A stretch of 44,656 nucleotides of DNA from Bdellovibrionales bacterium (GTDB lineage Bacteria; Bdellovibrionota; FAC87; UBA2466): positions 40,001 to 84,656 of the forward strand of contig SHZA01000002.1 in the NCBI GenBank assembly GCA_009692515.1, read 5' to 3'. The position numbers were made by a program, and so were the translations under genes. Within the stretch, counting starts at the first letter, position 1. Every line of letters begins with the position of its first letter. The notes below the pieces were generated by a model. The model was not told the DNA's origin. It saw only the letters and a list, made by a program, of their open reading frames with translations, and made no database searches. Below, in pieces: positions 26,403-35,689 of the stretch.

Positions 26403-29400
26403 ATGAAGAAAAAACTACTATTATTTTCTGCTATTTCAATCATTCTTCTCTCTTGCGTTATAGGGGTGGGATACTTTCAATTAAAATCTCACCTTCCTCA
26501 ATACCTTAAATCATTTATAGAAACCGCAAAGACCCTAGGGGTGGATGTGGCTTTTGAACAGGAGATCCCCGCCAAAAATGCTCTGATCGATTTGAAAAAG
26601 GTGACCCTAGCTATAAAAACCTCTCCCTATTTATTTTCGGCGGCCTCTTTAAAGCTTAATACCTCTGTTCGCCCTAGTTGGCCTCCCATCACTTTATCTC
26701 TATTACTAAACCAACCGGTCATTTCCGAATTGCTACGGGAACCAAGGGCAGAAATACCAACGATACCCCCCCCTCCTAATCAGCTTCCAAAGTTATTAAG
26801 CTGGCTTGGACTAGCTTTCACTTTGGTACAAATTGAGGTCGTGGTCTCAGAAGGGTCCGCTCCTCCTTGGGGATTAAAAAATACCGATTTCACTCTTCAT
26901 GCGAAAAATATTGATGTTAAAGATGGAATATTAACCAGGTTAATCCTGGAACAAAAAATACTGATTAAGGAGTTTTCTCCCACTAAGCAGATCACTCTTC
27001 CCAACATGGGAATTAATGGCACCCTTATTTACGCGGCGCCCTTAGTCACCGTTTCAAACACCTCTATTTTGGTCGGACCTATTTCTTTTCAAACATCCGG
27101 TAAATATGACCTTGCATCGACTAAGTGGAGTTTAGACATTGAGAGCTCAGAAAAAGAGATCAAGGAGCTCGACCTTAAAAGTAATCACAATTTAATTCCT
27201 TGGCTTCAATCGGTTCAGGGAAAACTATATTTCAAAACCTCTAGTCAGGGATTGGGAAAAGATATTAATGCCATCAACACCGAAGGAGAATTGCGCGCCA
27301 ATGGGCTAACCCTGGTCGTAAATCATCCCAATATTACCGGTCCGGTATCTTTGGAAATCGACGCCAAGTTTAAAAAAACAGAAACGACTTCCTTAAATGC
27401 CGATCTTAAGATTGATGGCAGCAAAGCCACGATTATAAAGGACAATCAGTTTAAGAAACTCCCTGGAGTCCCGTTCAATGCTAAGGTTCAGCTTGTTGGA
27501 AATAATCAGCAGTACCAACTCAATCTGGGTGCAGCTCAGTTTCATAATCTCACCGCCGCGATCAGCGGAAAAATTATCAATGGGCCGAAAATAACCTCCC
27601 AACTTGAGGCTACCATTGAACCCACATCTCTAGAGGGCTGGGAACAGTTTTTCCCCAGCCTTGGCAATATTAAAACCAAGGGATCTTTAACTGGAAGGTT
27701 AGGTTACTCTGGCACCTTTGATGATTGGAAATCTGCAAGCTTAGAATTAGATCTTAACGCCAAAGAGGTGCAAATACCTGTATTACAAAACTGGATTCCT
27801 AATAAAGAGATAACACTTACTGGAATTGCCAAAATAACTTCCGATACTAAAATTAAATACTCTCAAGGCGAGCTCAAAACACTCGCTACAAATACCTCTA
27901 TCAACCTTCAAGATAATACTTTTGGGTATTCCGATTTGTTTTTAAAGGGGCCTGGCGTCCCTATGGGAGCAAACCTCATCATTCAAAGTACCGCCAAGGA
28001 GGCCCAGATTAAAAGTGGCTCCTTTTCTCTAGGACCCATTAAAGCCACACTCAAGGGAAGCATCTCAAACTTCAAAAACCCAATTGCTAATTTAAACTTA
28101 GAAACCCAATCTGTTTCTGCCAAGGAGCTTGCCCCGCTGATTCCCTTTTTAAAGAGCAATAAGATTAGTGTTTTTAAGGGGACTTTTAAAAACAGAATTT
28201 CTCTTGGTGGACCACTCACCACACCCCACAAACAACCTACGGTTACTATCGAGAGTACGCTAACGGGCCTAGCGTTCGATTATCCCCAAAAAAATCTTGC
28301 TAAAACTTTACAAATAAAAGAGATGAACGGCAAAATTATAGCAACACAAAACTCTCTGAAGCTACAAGGATTTCAAACTCGATTCCCCAATTCCGATGTC
28401 AATTTATCCCTTTCATTATTTTCTTTTATCGCCCCTGTTATTTCATTTAATTTGAGTTCAAACCATTTATCGTCGAAAGATTTTTTACACGACACCCTCG
28501 AATCGAAGGCAGTTTTAGTTGCCGTTCCAGTTTCCAGTTCCAGTGAAACGGAGAACGATTTCAGAGATGCCTTTCCCATTCTTAAAAAAGCGAAAATTAA
28601 TGGCGCGATCAATATTAAGAATGCAGAATTAAATTCCTATACAGCTGAGAATTTAATCGGTCGAGTAGATTGGGATAAGGGTATTTTAAATATCGACCCC
28701 TTGAATCTACAAATGTTTGGCGGCTCAATGAGGGTAAGCACTCATTGGAATGGAAATGAAAAGCTACCGAAATGTGACCAAAAAATTACCATCAGCGGAA
28801 TGAATATAAATAGCGTTATTGAAAGTCTCTCTCCGAAATCTCACGGCCTTCTTCAGGGGCGAATTAAAGCAGAACTGAATAATAATTTCACTGGAATTAC
28901 CGAGGGAGCCATTAAAAAATCGATGGCAAGCTCAGGAAGCTTCACACTTTCCGATGGACGACTTAATACCATTAATTTTACACAAAAGCCTCTAGAGGCT
29001 TTAAAAAAATTCCCACCACTGTCGGGTTTTATTAAAAAAACAGCTTGGGAAGAGTTGATTAAAGACACCTCGGGAAGTTTTTCTTACAAAAACGAGAAAC
29101 TAGCCCTTAATGATATGTCTATGCATAGTCCATACTTTGATCTAACCGCCCCCTTAACCACGGTCGATATCGAACAGAATGTGTACTCTAAGGTCTCGTG
29201 GATTCCCAAAGAAACATTACTAGATCGTAAAGTATTGGATGCTATTAAGGATGAAAAAGGGGAGTCTTCGATTCCACTTTTAATCGAAGGGCCCGCTACC
29301 CATCCCTCGGTGACTGTAGATAGTTCCGTCATTGAAGGTCGATTAATTACCTATGCCAAACGATTAGCTGAAGAGAAGCTACAGAAGGCCGCTACAGAAT

Positions 29401-29471
29401 TAAAAAATAAAACTAGCCGCGAGCTTGAGGAGAAACTAAAAGAGGCGCTCGGTGGACTCATTAAAAAATAG
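26403..29471 (+). CDS. AsmA-family envelope protein
   Basis: A 1022-residue protein with one N-terminal membrane span (residues about 5-25) and a long periplasmic part of repeating beta-strands. The C-terminal third is AsmA-like: FGGSMRVSTHWNG, LLQGRIKAELNNNFTG, SGSFTLSDGRLNTINF and PLLIEGPATHPSVTV follow the order of the family's C-terminal domain. AsmA/TamB/YhdP-type proteins are anchored in the inner membrane and act in lipid transport or outer-membrane homeostasis. A charged amphipathic tail ends the protein. The size is nearer to YhdP-type than to AsmA itself (about 600). It is divergent from an exported protein and converges with the bamD operon. Confidence 0.75.
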   Translation: MKKKLLLFSAISIILLSCVIGVGYFQLKSHLPQYLKSFIETAKTLGVDVAFEQEIPAKNALIDLKKVTLAIKTSPYLFSAASLKLNTSVRPSWPPITLSLLLNQPVISELLREPRAEIPTIPPPPNQLPKLLSWLGLAFTLVQIEVVVSEGSAPPWGLKNTDFTLHAKNIDVKDGILTRLILEQKILIKEFSPTKQITLPNMGINGTLIYAAPLVTVSNTSILVGPISFQTSGKYDLASTKWSLDIESSEKEIKELDLKSNHNLIPWLQSVQGKLYFKTSSQGLGKDINAINTEGELRANGLTLVVNHPNITGPVSLEIDAKFKKTETTSLNADLKIDGSKATIIKDNQFKKLPGVPFNAKVQLVGNNQQYQLNLGAAQFHNLTAAISGKIINGPKITSQLEATIEPTSLEGWEQFFPSLGNIKTKGSLTGRLGYSGTFDDWKSASLELDLNAKEVQIPVLQNWIPNKEITLTGIAKITSDTKIKYSQGELKTLATNTSINLQDNTFGYSDLFLKGPGVPMGANLIIQSTAKEAQIKSGSFSLGPIKATLKGSISNFKNPIANLNLETQSVSAKELAPLIPFLKSNKISVFKGTFKNRISLGGPLTTPHKQPTVTIESTLTGLAFDYPQKNLAKTLQIKEMNGKIIATQNSLKLQGFQTRFPNSDVNLSLSLFSFIAPVISFNLSSNHLSSKDFLHDTLESKAVLVAVPVSSSSETENDFRDAFPILKKAKINGAINIKNAELNSYTAENLIGRVDWDKGILNIDPLNLQMFGGSMRVSTHWNGNEKLPKCDQKITISGMNINSVIESLSPKSHGLLQGRIKAELNNNFTGITEGAIKKSMASSGSFTLSDGRLNTINFTQKPLEALKKFPPLSGFIKKTAWEELIKDTSGSFSYKNEKLALNDMSMHSPYFDLTAPLTTVDIEQNVYSKVSWIPKETLLDRKVLDAIKDEKGESSIPLLIEGPATHPSVTVDSSVIEGRLITYAKRLAEEKLQKAATELKNKTSRELEEKLKEALGGLIKK

Positions 29472-29475
29472 TTTT

Positions 29476-30438
29476 TTATTTTCCTAAAGAGCCAAGAAAA
29501 CTAGTTTGGTATTCGGTGACCGCCTTTACCATCTTTCCCTTAAATAATGTTCTGATAAGGGCCGATTTTTTTAACTCATCAATCTCCATGACGTCGGTGA
29601 TAATAACCAGCGACTCCTTGTCATTTTTTTTATTAGCCACCACTTCGTATAGAGTTAATGAGGAGTCGAAATAGTGAGCGGTATAAAATGGTAATTCAAA
29701 AAATAACACCCTTTCATTTTCGTGAAATTCAAAGCCCTCGGAAATCCTCAAGATAGGCTGCATCTGGTCTGGAGCAATAATAACCATTTCCTGTTTTATC
29801 CACGAATCTAAAGGATGGCCGTTACTTTGGGGAAGCGTCCAAAGTTTTTCCTTTAAATAGGATAGGGTTACTGGACTAAGTTTTAATGTAAAAATTAGAT
29901 CCAACATCTGTGGCACGTAACCCACATTACTTTTTCTATCCTCATAACCGGCGAGCTCTCTAACAGCGAGATAGTTTTTTATTCTTTGAAACATTAACTG
30001 GCGAAAGGTTTCTATTTTGTTTTTTGATTTTTCTAATAGAATGACCTCTGTCTTGGTTCTTAGTTTCATTAAACACTTTTCAGTGCTGCAACTCTTTATT
30101 CCCTCAACTTGATTTTCGGCTAAAGCCCCATCGGGAAGTTTATACTTTTCTAACAAGAAGGCTTCCGACCCCATTCCCTGATTGGAAAACTGGGTTTTTA
30201 AATCCAATCGTCCAATCTTTAGTTTAATTCTAATTTTATCCTCTACGATTTTGGGTGGAAGGGAATATTTCCAGGTGGTTCTTGTGATCAAAAAAGGATG
30301 GCTATAATCATCTATGGAAACAGCTTCATCCAACGGGGTTTTCTGAAAGGTAATTTTATCCTCAAGCTTGATATCGGCCTGAGAGATGGGGGCTAGTAAA
30401 GTTAGGCCTAGCCCTAAAATTAAGAGGTAGATTTTCAA
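29476..30438 (-). CDS. Exported hypothetical protein of the bamD operon
   Basis: A 320-residue protein that I do not recognise. It has a Sec signal peptide, MKIYLLILGLGLTLLAPISQ followed by AD. The mature part is mixed alpha/beta, with two Cys spaced CSTEKC near residue 110-120 that could form a disulfide. It is the last gene of a run bamD - TPR - this gene, with 8 bp to the TPR gene, so a role in the envelope is likely. It ends 4 bp from the convergent AsmA-like gene. Confidence 0.6.
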   Translation of the reverse strand: MKIYLLILGLGLTLLAPISQADIKLEDKITFQKTPLDEAVSIDDYSHPFLITRTTWKYSLPPKIVEDKIRIKLKIGRLDLKTQFSNQGMGSEAFLLEKYKLPDGALAENQVEGIKSCSTEKCLMKLRTKTEVILLEKSKNKIETFRQLMFQRIKNYLAVRELAGYEDRKSNVGYVPQMLDLIFTLKLSPVTLSYLKEKLWTLPQSNGHPLDSWIKQEMVIIAPDQMQPILRISEGFEFHENERVLFFELPFYTAHYFDSSLTLYEVVANKKNDKESLVIITDVMEIDELKKSALIRTLFKGKMVKAVTEYQTSFLGSLGK

Positions 30439-30446
30439 ATGACCTT

Positions 30447-31208
30447 TTAAACGCTATAGCCATCGACTTGAGGGGTGATCCCGACCATGGGAGTTTCATA
30501 CTCAAACATGCTCAAGTACATTTGAGCTGATTTATTTTCAGGATCTAAAAGTAGGGCTTCGCTCCATTGCCGATAGGCCTCCTTCAACTTTTTTAAGGAG
30601 TGATATAAGATTCCCAATTGTATTTTAGCACCCACATCCTTAGGATGCGACTCTGTTGCTTTCTTAAGTAGGTTAAGTGCCCACTCCTTATTTCCCGTTT
30701 TAGACAGACAGCGAGCCATCTGAATAGCACTAAAAATATTTTCTGGGTCTAACTGAAATGATTTAGAAAATTCATGATGAGCTTCTAAGAATCGCTCAAA
30801 CTTCATATAAGAAACCCCAATAGTGAAATGACTTTTAGCGAGTGCCTGATTAATTCTCGGATCAAATCCGGGCTGAGTATTTTCTAATCTCCGTTTGGCG
30901 TTTTGATAAACAATCGCCGCCTCTTTGTAGTTTCCTACATCATTTTGCAAACTACTTAATGCAATGGCTGCCTCTGTATGTGAAGGGTCTAAAACCAGGG
31001 ATTTTTTAAAGGCTAAGATCGCTTTTTTAAACTTTCCCTTTTTAGTATAAACGTGGCCCAAAAGATTAAAGGCTTCAGGCGATTGATTGTTTAAAAGAAT
31101 CGCTTGCTCAAGATTTTTTTCTGCAGTTGAAAGTTGGTTTCGATTGAGATCTTCGCGCGCCAAACTTAATAACTCTTCCAGCGTTTGAGTCGAGGGCAAT
31201 GAGACCAT
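30447..31208 (-). CDS. TPR repeat protein
   Basis: A 253-residue protein built from about six tetratricopeptide repeats; clear units include AFNLLGHVYTKKGKFKKAI, FTIGVSYMKFERFLEAHHEF and IQLGILYHSLKKLKEAYRQW, each with the W/G-Y-A-P pattern. No signal peptide is seen, so it is probably cytoplasmic, a scaffold for protein contacts. It lies 14 bp downstream of bamD and 8 bp upstream of an exported unknown. AAGGGG precedes the ATG. Function is not predictable from repeats alone. Confidence 0.8.
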   Translation of the reverse strand: MVSLPSTQTLEELLSLAREDLNRNQLSTAEKNLEQAILLNNQSPEAFNLLGHVYTKKGKFKKAILAFKKSLVLDPSHTEAAIALSSLQNDVGNYKEAAIVYQNAKRRLENTQPGFDPRINQALAKSHFTIGVSYMKFERFLEAHHEFSKSFQLDPENIFSAIQMARCLSKTGNKEWALNLLKKATESHPKDVGAKIQLGILYHSLKKLKEAYRQWSEALLLDPENKSAQMYLSMFEYETPMVGITPQVDGYSV

Positions 31209-31222
31209 GAGTAATCCCCTTG

Positions 31223-32011
31223 TTAGTTTTTCTTTTTCAAACTTTCAATTAACGCTTCTACTTCTATCTTAAAAGTTGAATTGGGGTACTGAACTACCAG
31301 CCTCTTTAAAGCGGCAGTGGCATTCCCATTCATATGAATATGATAATAACATTGTCCCAATCGGTACAGTGCTACTTCATCATAACCCATATTTGGGTAG
31401 TCTCTTAGAAGTGACGCGTAACGATAAGAGGCCGAAAGATAATGTTTTCGCTCATAATAAAAATTAGCGACGTAAGCTTCATGTTCTCCAAGTTTTTTTC
31501 TCGCATCTAAACTGTACTCCTTCGCCTTAGCAACAAACTCAGAGTTTGGAAATTTTTCAATGACTATCGCAAAAGAATCGATCGCTCTGGTTGCAGAACT
31601 TAAGTCCCTGGCGTTATCATCCGGAATTTCTTTATAGTAGGAGAGAGCGATTCTAAATTGAACATAATCACTTCTAGGGTGTGTGGGATGAAGCTCTTTA
31701 AAAATTTCGTAGGCACTTTCTGCTTCCAAATAATTTTCCTGTGCAAAATAGGTGTCTGCGATTCTCAGCTCTGAATCGGTGGCACGAGAGCTATAGGGAA
31801 ATCGATTTTTAATGTCTCGATACTTCTCAATGGCGATTAAATATCTTTCATCCTTAAAAATAGACTCCGCTTCATTGTAAAGACTATCGGGATCCTCTTT
31901 GTTTACCTCTTGATGCGAACAGGCCCCCAAAAATACAATTCCCATTAATAAGCACAAAATAGACGTTCTTTTTAGCACCGTTAAACCAACCTTAAGTGTT
32001 TGAGATTTCAT
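31223..32011 (-). CDS. bamD: Outer membrane assembly lipoprotein BamD
   Basis: A 262-residue lipoprotein. From the ATG at 32011 a basic N-terminus and hydrophobic core lead to lipobox LGAC (Cys31). The mature part begins DPDSLYNEAESIFKDERYLI and has about five TPR-like units (FPYSSRATDSELRIADTYFA, LHPTHPRSDYVQFRIALSYY), the BamD/YfiO pattern. BamD is the essential lipoprotein partner of BamA in outer-membrane protein insertion. A longer frame from 32122 would put 37 residues before the signal peptide, so I reject it. No strong Shine-Dalgarno precedes the chosen start. Confidence 0.9.
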   Translation of the reverse strand: MKSQTLKVGLTVLKRTSILCLLMGIVFLGACSHQEVNKEDPDSLYNEAESIFKDERYLIAIEKYRDIKNRFPYSSRATDSELRIADTYFAQENYLEAESAYEIFKELHPTHPRSDYVQFRIALSYYKEIPDDNARDLSSATRAIDSFAIVIEKFPNSEFVAKAKEYSLDARKKLGEHEAYVANFYYERKHYLSASYRYASLLRDYPNMGYDEVALYRLGQCYYHIHMNGNATAALKRLVVQYPNSTFKIEVEALIESLKKKN

Positions 32012-32080
32012 AACTTTATTTGATACCTGGTGGAGTCTATCATAGGTATCCTCACCAGGAATCCTTTTTTCTGTTAAGCA

Positions 32081-32118
32081 ACGCGTTAATTCGGCCGATA
32101 GGTTGGGTATACGCGTTA
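32081..32118. repeat. Two ACGCGTTA sites 30 bp apart
   Basis: ACGCGTTA occurs at 32081-32088 and 32111-32118, start to start 30 bp, in the short divergent region between bamD and the sigma-4-like gene. Each contains the palindrome ACGCGT. Spacing near three helix turns is typical of paired regulator sites, but chance is not excluded. Confidence 0.4.
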
Positions 32119-32156
32119 TCACACCGCGCCAAATATTAAAACCGGAGCACTTTACT

Positions 32157-32438
32157 ATGCGTAATTACGATTCTCAATTAACGGATGATGTCGAGGAGCT
32201 ATTAGAAAAGGTGGTGCTTGAGGAGGCTACGGCATTAGTTTGGAAAACCTTTGAAGAGGCCCTGAAAAAGTTAGACCCCGAAAGTCGAACCCTTATTGAA
32301 GATCATCTTAATGGGGTCTCGGCCGACAAACTAGGTGCCGCTACCCAAATCCCAAAAAAGGAGATCGAAAACTGGTTGAAGCAGGTCAAGCGAGAACTCA
32401 AACAAAATATTCGAAAAGATTTTGTGGTGAAGCAATAA
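32157..32438 (+). CDS. Small sigma-region-4-like helix-turn-helix protein
   Basis: A 93-residue protein. LDPESRTLIEDHLNGVSADK followed by GAATQIPKKEIENWLKQVKR matches the layout of sigma70 region 4 (an LP..R..i helix, then a recognition helix and a basic end), without region 2. The N-terminal 40 residues are acidic and helical. It could be a DNA-binding regulator or an RNA polymerase adaptor. I use the ATG at 32157 (GGAG upstream). Its stop overlaps the next start (TAATG), so it leads a four-gene unit. Confidence 0.6.
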   Translation: MRNYDSQLTDDVEELLEKVVLEEATALVWKTFEEALKKLDPESRTLIEDHLNGVSADKLGAATQIPKKEIENWLKQVKRELKQNIRKDFVVKQ

Positions 32439-33811
32439 TGATTCATCCAACTCAATTAATGGCACCGGCTCCAGAGTTTAGTTATGTTTTTAGGGAGTTG
32501 TTGGGGTGCCTATTTAACGAACCCTTTTCTTTAAATAATAATTTTAAAGATCTTAGTTTTGAAGATGTCGGCCTAGTCCTTGAAGAGTCTTTTGGTGGAA
32601 CAGAAAACTTAAGTGAAAGCTACGAATCCTGTAAAAGTACCTATTGCTTAATGCTTATTGAATTAGATTTAAATGGTTACTCAGACCTCCCGAAGATACT
32701 TCGTGAAAATCCAATCAACGACATTGCTCATTTAGCTATTTGGCCCTCTGTGAATAAGAGTCCTCTCCCTTTAGACTTGCCAATAGGGCCTCCTCTAGAA
32801 TTAAAAATGAACGCCCCCCTCTCTTTAATAAGCGAAGTCCCGCTAGAGGAGATCATCGCTGAGCAGATGATGATATCGACAGATATTTTTGAGGCCGCCC
32901 CCACCTTTGAATTACTCCCTGCGACTCCGGATAACTTGAACGAGATCTCGGATGACATTGAGAGTGCTATTAAATCGGTTATCATTGCAAATTCAGATCT
33001 CGATAATCGGCCGACCCCCTCATCTCATCTAACATCCGAAATAAACCCGACAGAGAAATTTAGTGGTCTTGATTCAGAGGTCATCCCTATCCTCCAAGAA
33101 CTAAATCCTGTGACGGCTTTTAAAACTTCAACAGAAACACCAATAGATTCCGATTACATGACTACGCTCGGACAGGACTACTTTAAATTAGCTGACCTTT
33201 TTAAATTAAATTTGAACACTAACTCTATTCCCATTTCCCCTTCCACATCTGAGAGAGCTGCGATTCAATTTCTTGTGGTGGCCTGTGAACTAGAAATTTT
33301 TAAAACACTTCGCGAAAACCTTATTGCCCTTTGGCCAGAGAGGGAAATTAAGATTCAGGGATTATTGAAGGTCGACACCTTTAAATTCAACGATGAGATA
33401 TCGCAAGTGATTCAAAACCACCAAAATCGATTCGCTGATTGGCTGTATGATGCAAAATTTCCGGAGCTCGCCGCCTTACACTGTCTAAGGTATTTAGTAT
33501 TAACGCCCACAATTGATGAGCTACATCCTTCAGTATTTGAGCTGGCAACCTTCATTTATTTTTGGAGCGCACTTGCCGATCCCAATACCGAGTCTTTATG
33601 TCATCAATCTGAAGGACCCCAACTTTCACAAGATCAGATGATCGAAATCGCTTTTCGCCTTTTCCGATTAGACCGAATTAAGGCTAATGCTAATAATTTT
33701 AATTACGAACTTTCCAATCAGCATTTTCAGCAAACACAAGAAGACACAACTCGAATTCTGGAGCTGTTAAATGAAAATTCTATGGTGACACTAGAAAGAG
33801 AAGTGGCATGA
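32438..33811 (+). CDS. Unrecognised 457-residue protein of the rhomboid operon
   Basis: Not recognised. No signal peptide and no membrane span. Residues 1-100 form a probably helical domain; about 105-240 are a linker rich in Pro, Ser, Thr, Asp and Glu, likely disordered; 243-457 form a second helical domain with hydrophobic blocks AAIQFLVVACELEIF and LAALHCLRYLVL. The protein is strongly acidic overall. It shares a base with the gene before (TAATG) and ends 4 bp before the RDD gene, so it is tied to two membrane proteins. A scaffold or adaptor is possible, but nothing proves it. Confidence 0.6.
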   Translation: MIHPTQLMAPAPEFSYVFRELLGCLFNEPFSLNNNFKDLSFEDVGLVLEESFGGTENLSESYESCKSTYCLMLIELDLNGYSDLPKILRENPINDIAHLAIWPSVNKSPLPLDLPIGPPLELKMNAPLSLISEVPLEEIIAEQMMISTDIFEAAPTFELLPATPDNLNEISDDIESAIKSVIIANSDLDNRPTPSSHLTSEINPTEKFSGLDSEVIPILQELNPVTAFKTSTETPIDSDYMTTLGQDYFKLADLFKLNLNTNSIPISPSTSERAAIQFLVVACELEIFKTLRENLIALWPEREIKIQGLLKVDTFKFNDEISQVIQNHQNRFADWLYDAKFPELAALHCLRYLVLTPTIDELHPSVFELATFIYFWSALADPNTESLCHQSEGPQLSQDQMIEIAFRLFRLDRIKANANNFNYELSNQHFQQTQEDTTRILELLNENSMVTLEREVA

Positions 33812-33815
33812 CTTT

Positions 33816-34385
33816 ATGGAACTTCATCGGCTAACAGCTAAAACCTCCATCGCTGAAGAGCTCGAAAAGGCGGAGGAGGAGCACTTCAAAAACTGTCCCG
33901 ATGCTGCGTTTTCAATTCGACTAGCCTCCGTTTGTGTGGATGGTATTTTAGCCTACCTAGCCGTTACCGGACTTCATAGTATCTGCGGCGCTTTAGACCT
34001 ACACCTATCCCATATTACCCAATCCTCATGGGGCCAACAGATCCCCAAAGTTACCGCTGTATTTTTGGAAAACAGAGCTGCCTATATTGCTTTATATATT
34101 GAGCTCACTTTAAAAATAATGTTTTTCTACTTTTATTTTGTCGCCTCAACAGCCTTTTCAGGAGGAACTCCAGGGAAGCTTCTTCTGGGAATTCGCGTAC
34201 TAAATATGAACACCGGGAAAAAACTGGATACTCAAAAAGCTCTCTTACGGCTTGTTATTGCTGTGAGTTCCAATTTAGTGAGTTGCGGAATTATTTACTT
34301 TTTCATTCCCTTTAACGATCGCAAAAGAGCTTTTCACGACGAGCTTACACATACTGTTGTCAAAAAAGTTTATGGTGTGAAATGA
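33816..34385 (+). CDS. RDD family membrane protein
   Basis: A 189-residue membrane protein of the RDD family. FSIRLASVCVDGILAYLAV holds the Arg and Asp of the first span; GGTPGKLLLGIRVLNMNTGK is the family's central motif, and DRKRAFHDELTHTVVKK the conserved end. About four spans are visible. RDD proteins are thought to act in transport, some in Na+/H+ exchange, but most have no known role. It overlaps the rhomboid gene by 4 bp (ATGA), which suggests coupled synthesis. Confidence 0.85.
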   Translation: MELHRLTAKTSIAEELEKAEEEHFKNCPDAAFSIRLASVCVDGILAYLAVTGLHSICGALDLHLSHITQSSWGQQIPKVTAVFLENRAAYIALYIELTLKIMFFYFYFVASTAFSGGTPGKLLLGIRVLNMNTGKKLDTQKALLRLVIAVSSNLVSCGIIYFFIPFNDRKRAFHDELTHTVVKKVYGVK

Positions 34386-35644
34386 TTTTGCTAGTCCCTC
34401 TAAATCCGGAGGTGCCACATCTTTTAAAACCAAAACTATGGCCCTCTATTTTAATGGTCGGACTATTGTTTCTCGGTTACTTTTTAACAAAGAATGTACT
34501 TCTGGCCGATGCTGAATATGTAGATTCGATAGAAACTACCCTTCAGAAAAAACCTCAGCGATCTACAGTGGTAGACTCCGAAACTGAAGACTACCTGTCC
34601 TTGCGCCCTCTTTTAATGGTAGCCCCAGCCCAAGGAGACTGGAATGTAGAGCGCCTCATTAAGGCTAACTTTATCCACGGCTCCCTAACTCACCTTCTGC
34701 TTAACTCTATCGGGATTTTCGCTGGCATTCGTTTATGCATGACCTTCATTCCCTTTTTGACCGCCTTCGCTATCTTTTTATTGGGGGGATCTACGGGACT
34801 TCTAATTAGCCTATTAACCTCCAAGCAAATTTCAGAATTCATTCCTCATGTGGGGGCTAGCGCTGGATTATTTGCCTTGATGGGAACCTATTATATTTAC
34901 AACTTTAGATTTCGAACACAATATTTCTTTTGGTTGCCGATACGCCAAGGATTTGTGTGTTTACGAACCTCATGGTTTTTTTTCGTTGATGTCATTCTTT
35001 TAGAGCTCATTCTGTCAACCGCTCAGCTTTTTCCTGAACGCATCGACAGCATTGATCACATCGCACATGTAATCGGATTTTCATCGGGAATGCTTCTGGC
35101 TTTAGGTGTGCGATTTTATCAGAGGTGGCCCAGCTTTTTACAAACGCGAGGAGAGTATCTCTATTGGAATCACTTTGTCCGCCACAACCATTACTATAAA
35201 ACTCAAAAGGTTCAAACTTGGTTAGCACTACTTAGAATTAACCGGTACAACGATTTTTTGAAGCTTCGTATTTGCAAGTCAATTAAGCAAAATCCATCCG
35301 CACTATCCGATACAGAACTTAATGAGGTTTTCAAGTTTTTTGTTCCCACGTTTGTAAGATTACAGGCCGCTGCTGTCGGCAATACCTTGAGAAGCCTTCT
35401 TGCTGAAAACCGACACATACCCAAGCGGTGGCTTTCTCGAGTCCCTTACGATATTTTAATTCGGCTAGCCAAATTAATGGCGGCCTCCCCAAAAGAGCAG
35501 GGCTACCTATATAGATTTCTTCTTGAATATAAACTAGCTCAGGCCTCGCTTGGAAAAAGTAATGCTTCTGTAGAAAAATTACTAGCCCGTCTCGAATTAG
35601 AGGTGATTGAATATGAAACGGGACCTGCAATACAGGCGAGATAA
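34382..35644 (+). CDS. Rhomboid intramembrane serine protease
   Basis: A 420-residue rhomboid. The family motifs are complete: HGSLTHLLLN (His99, His104, Asn108), the catalytic loop GASAG with Ser160, and AHVIGF with the catalytic His229. About six to seven spans fill residues 20-245. It should cleave transmembrane substrates within the membrane. A 175-residue soluble C-terminal part, mainly helical and basic, is unusual; most bacterial rhomboids stop near 200-300 residues. It is the last gene of the four-gene unit. Substrate is unknown. Confidence 0.87.
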   Translation: MILLVPLNPEVPHLLKPKLWPSILMVGLLFLGYFLTKNVLLADAEYVDSIETTLQKKPQRSTVVDSETEDYLSLRPLLMVAPAQGDWNVERLIKANFIHGSLTHLLLNSIGIFAGIRLCMTFIPFLTAFAIFLLGGSTGLLISLLTSKQISEFIPHVGASAGLFALMGTYYIYNFRFRTQYFFWLPIRQGFVCLRTSWFFFVDVILLELILSTAQLFPERIDSIDHIAHVIGFSSGMLLALGVRFYQRWPSFLQTRGEYLYWNHFVRHNHYYKTQKVQTWLALLRINRYNDFLKLRICKSIKQNPSALSDTELNEVFKFFVPTFVRLQAAAVGNTLRSLLAENRHIPKRWLSRVPYDILIRLAKLMAASPKEQGYLYRFLLEYKLAQASLGKSNASVEKLLARLELEVIEYETGPAIQAR

Positions 35645-35689
35645 ATGGAGGCAAGGGAAAAACATTCTAATCTTTATTTTATTTTCTGG

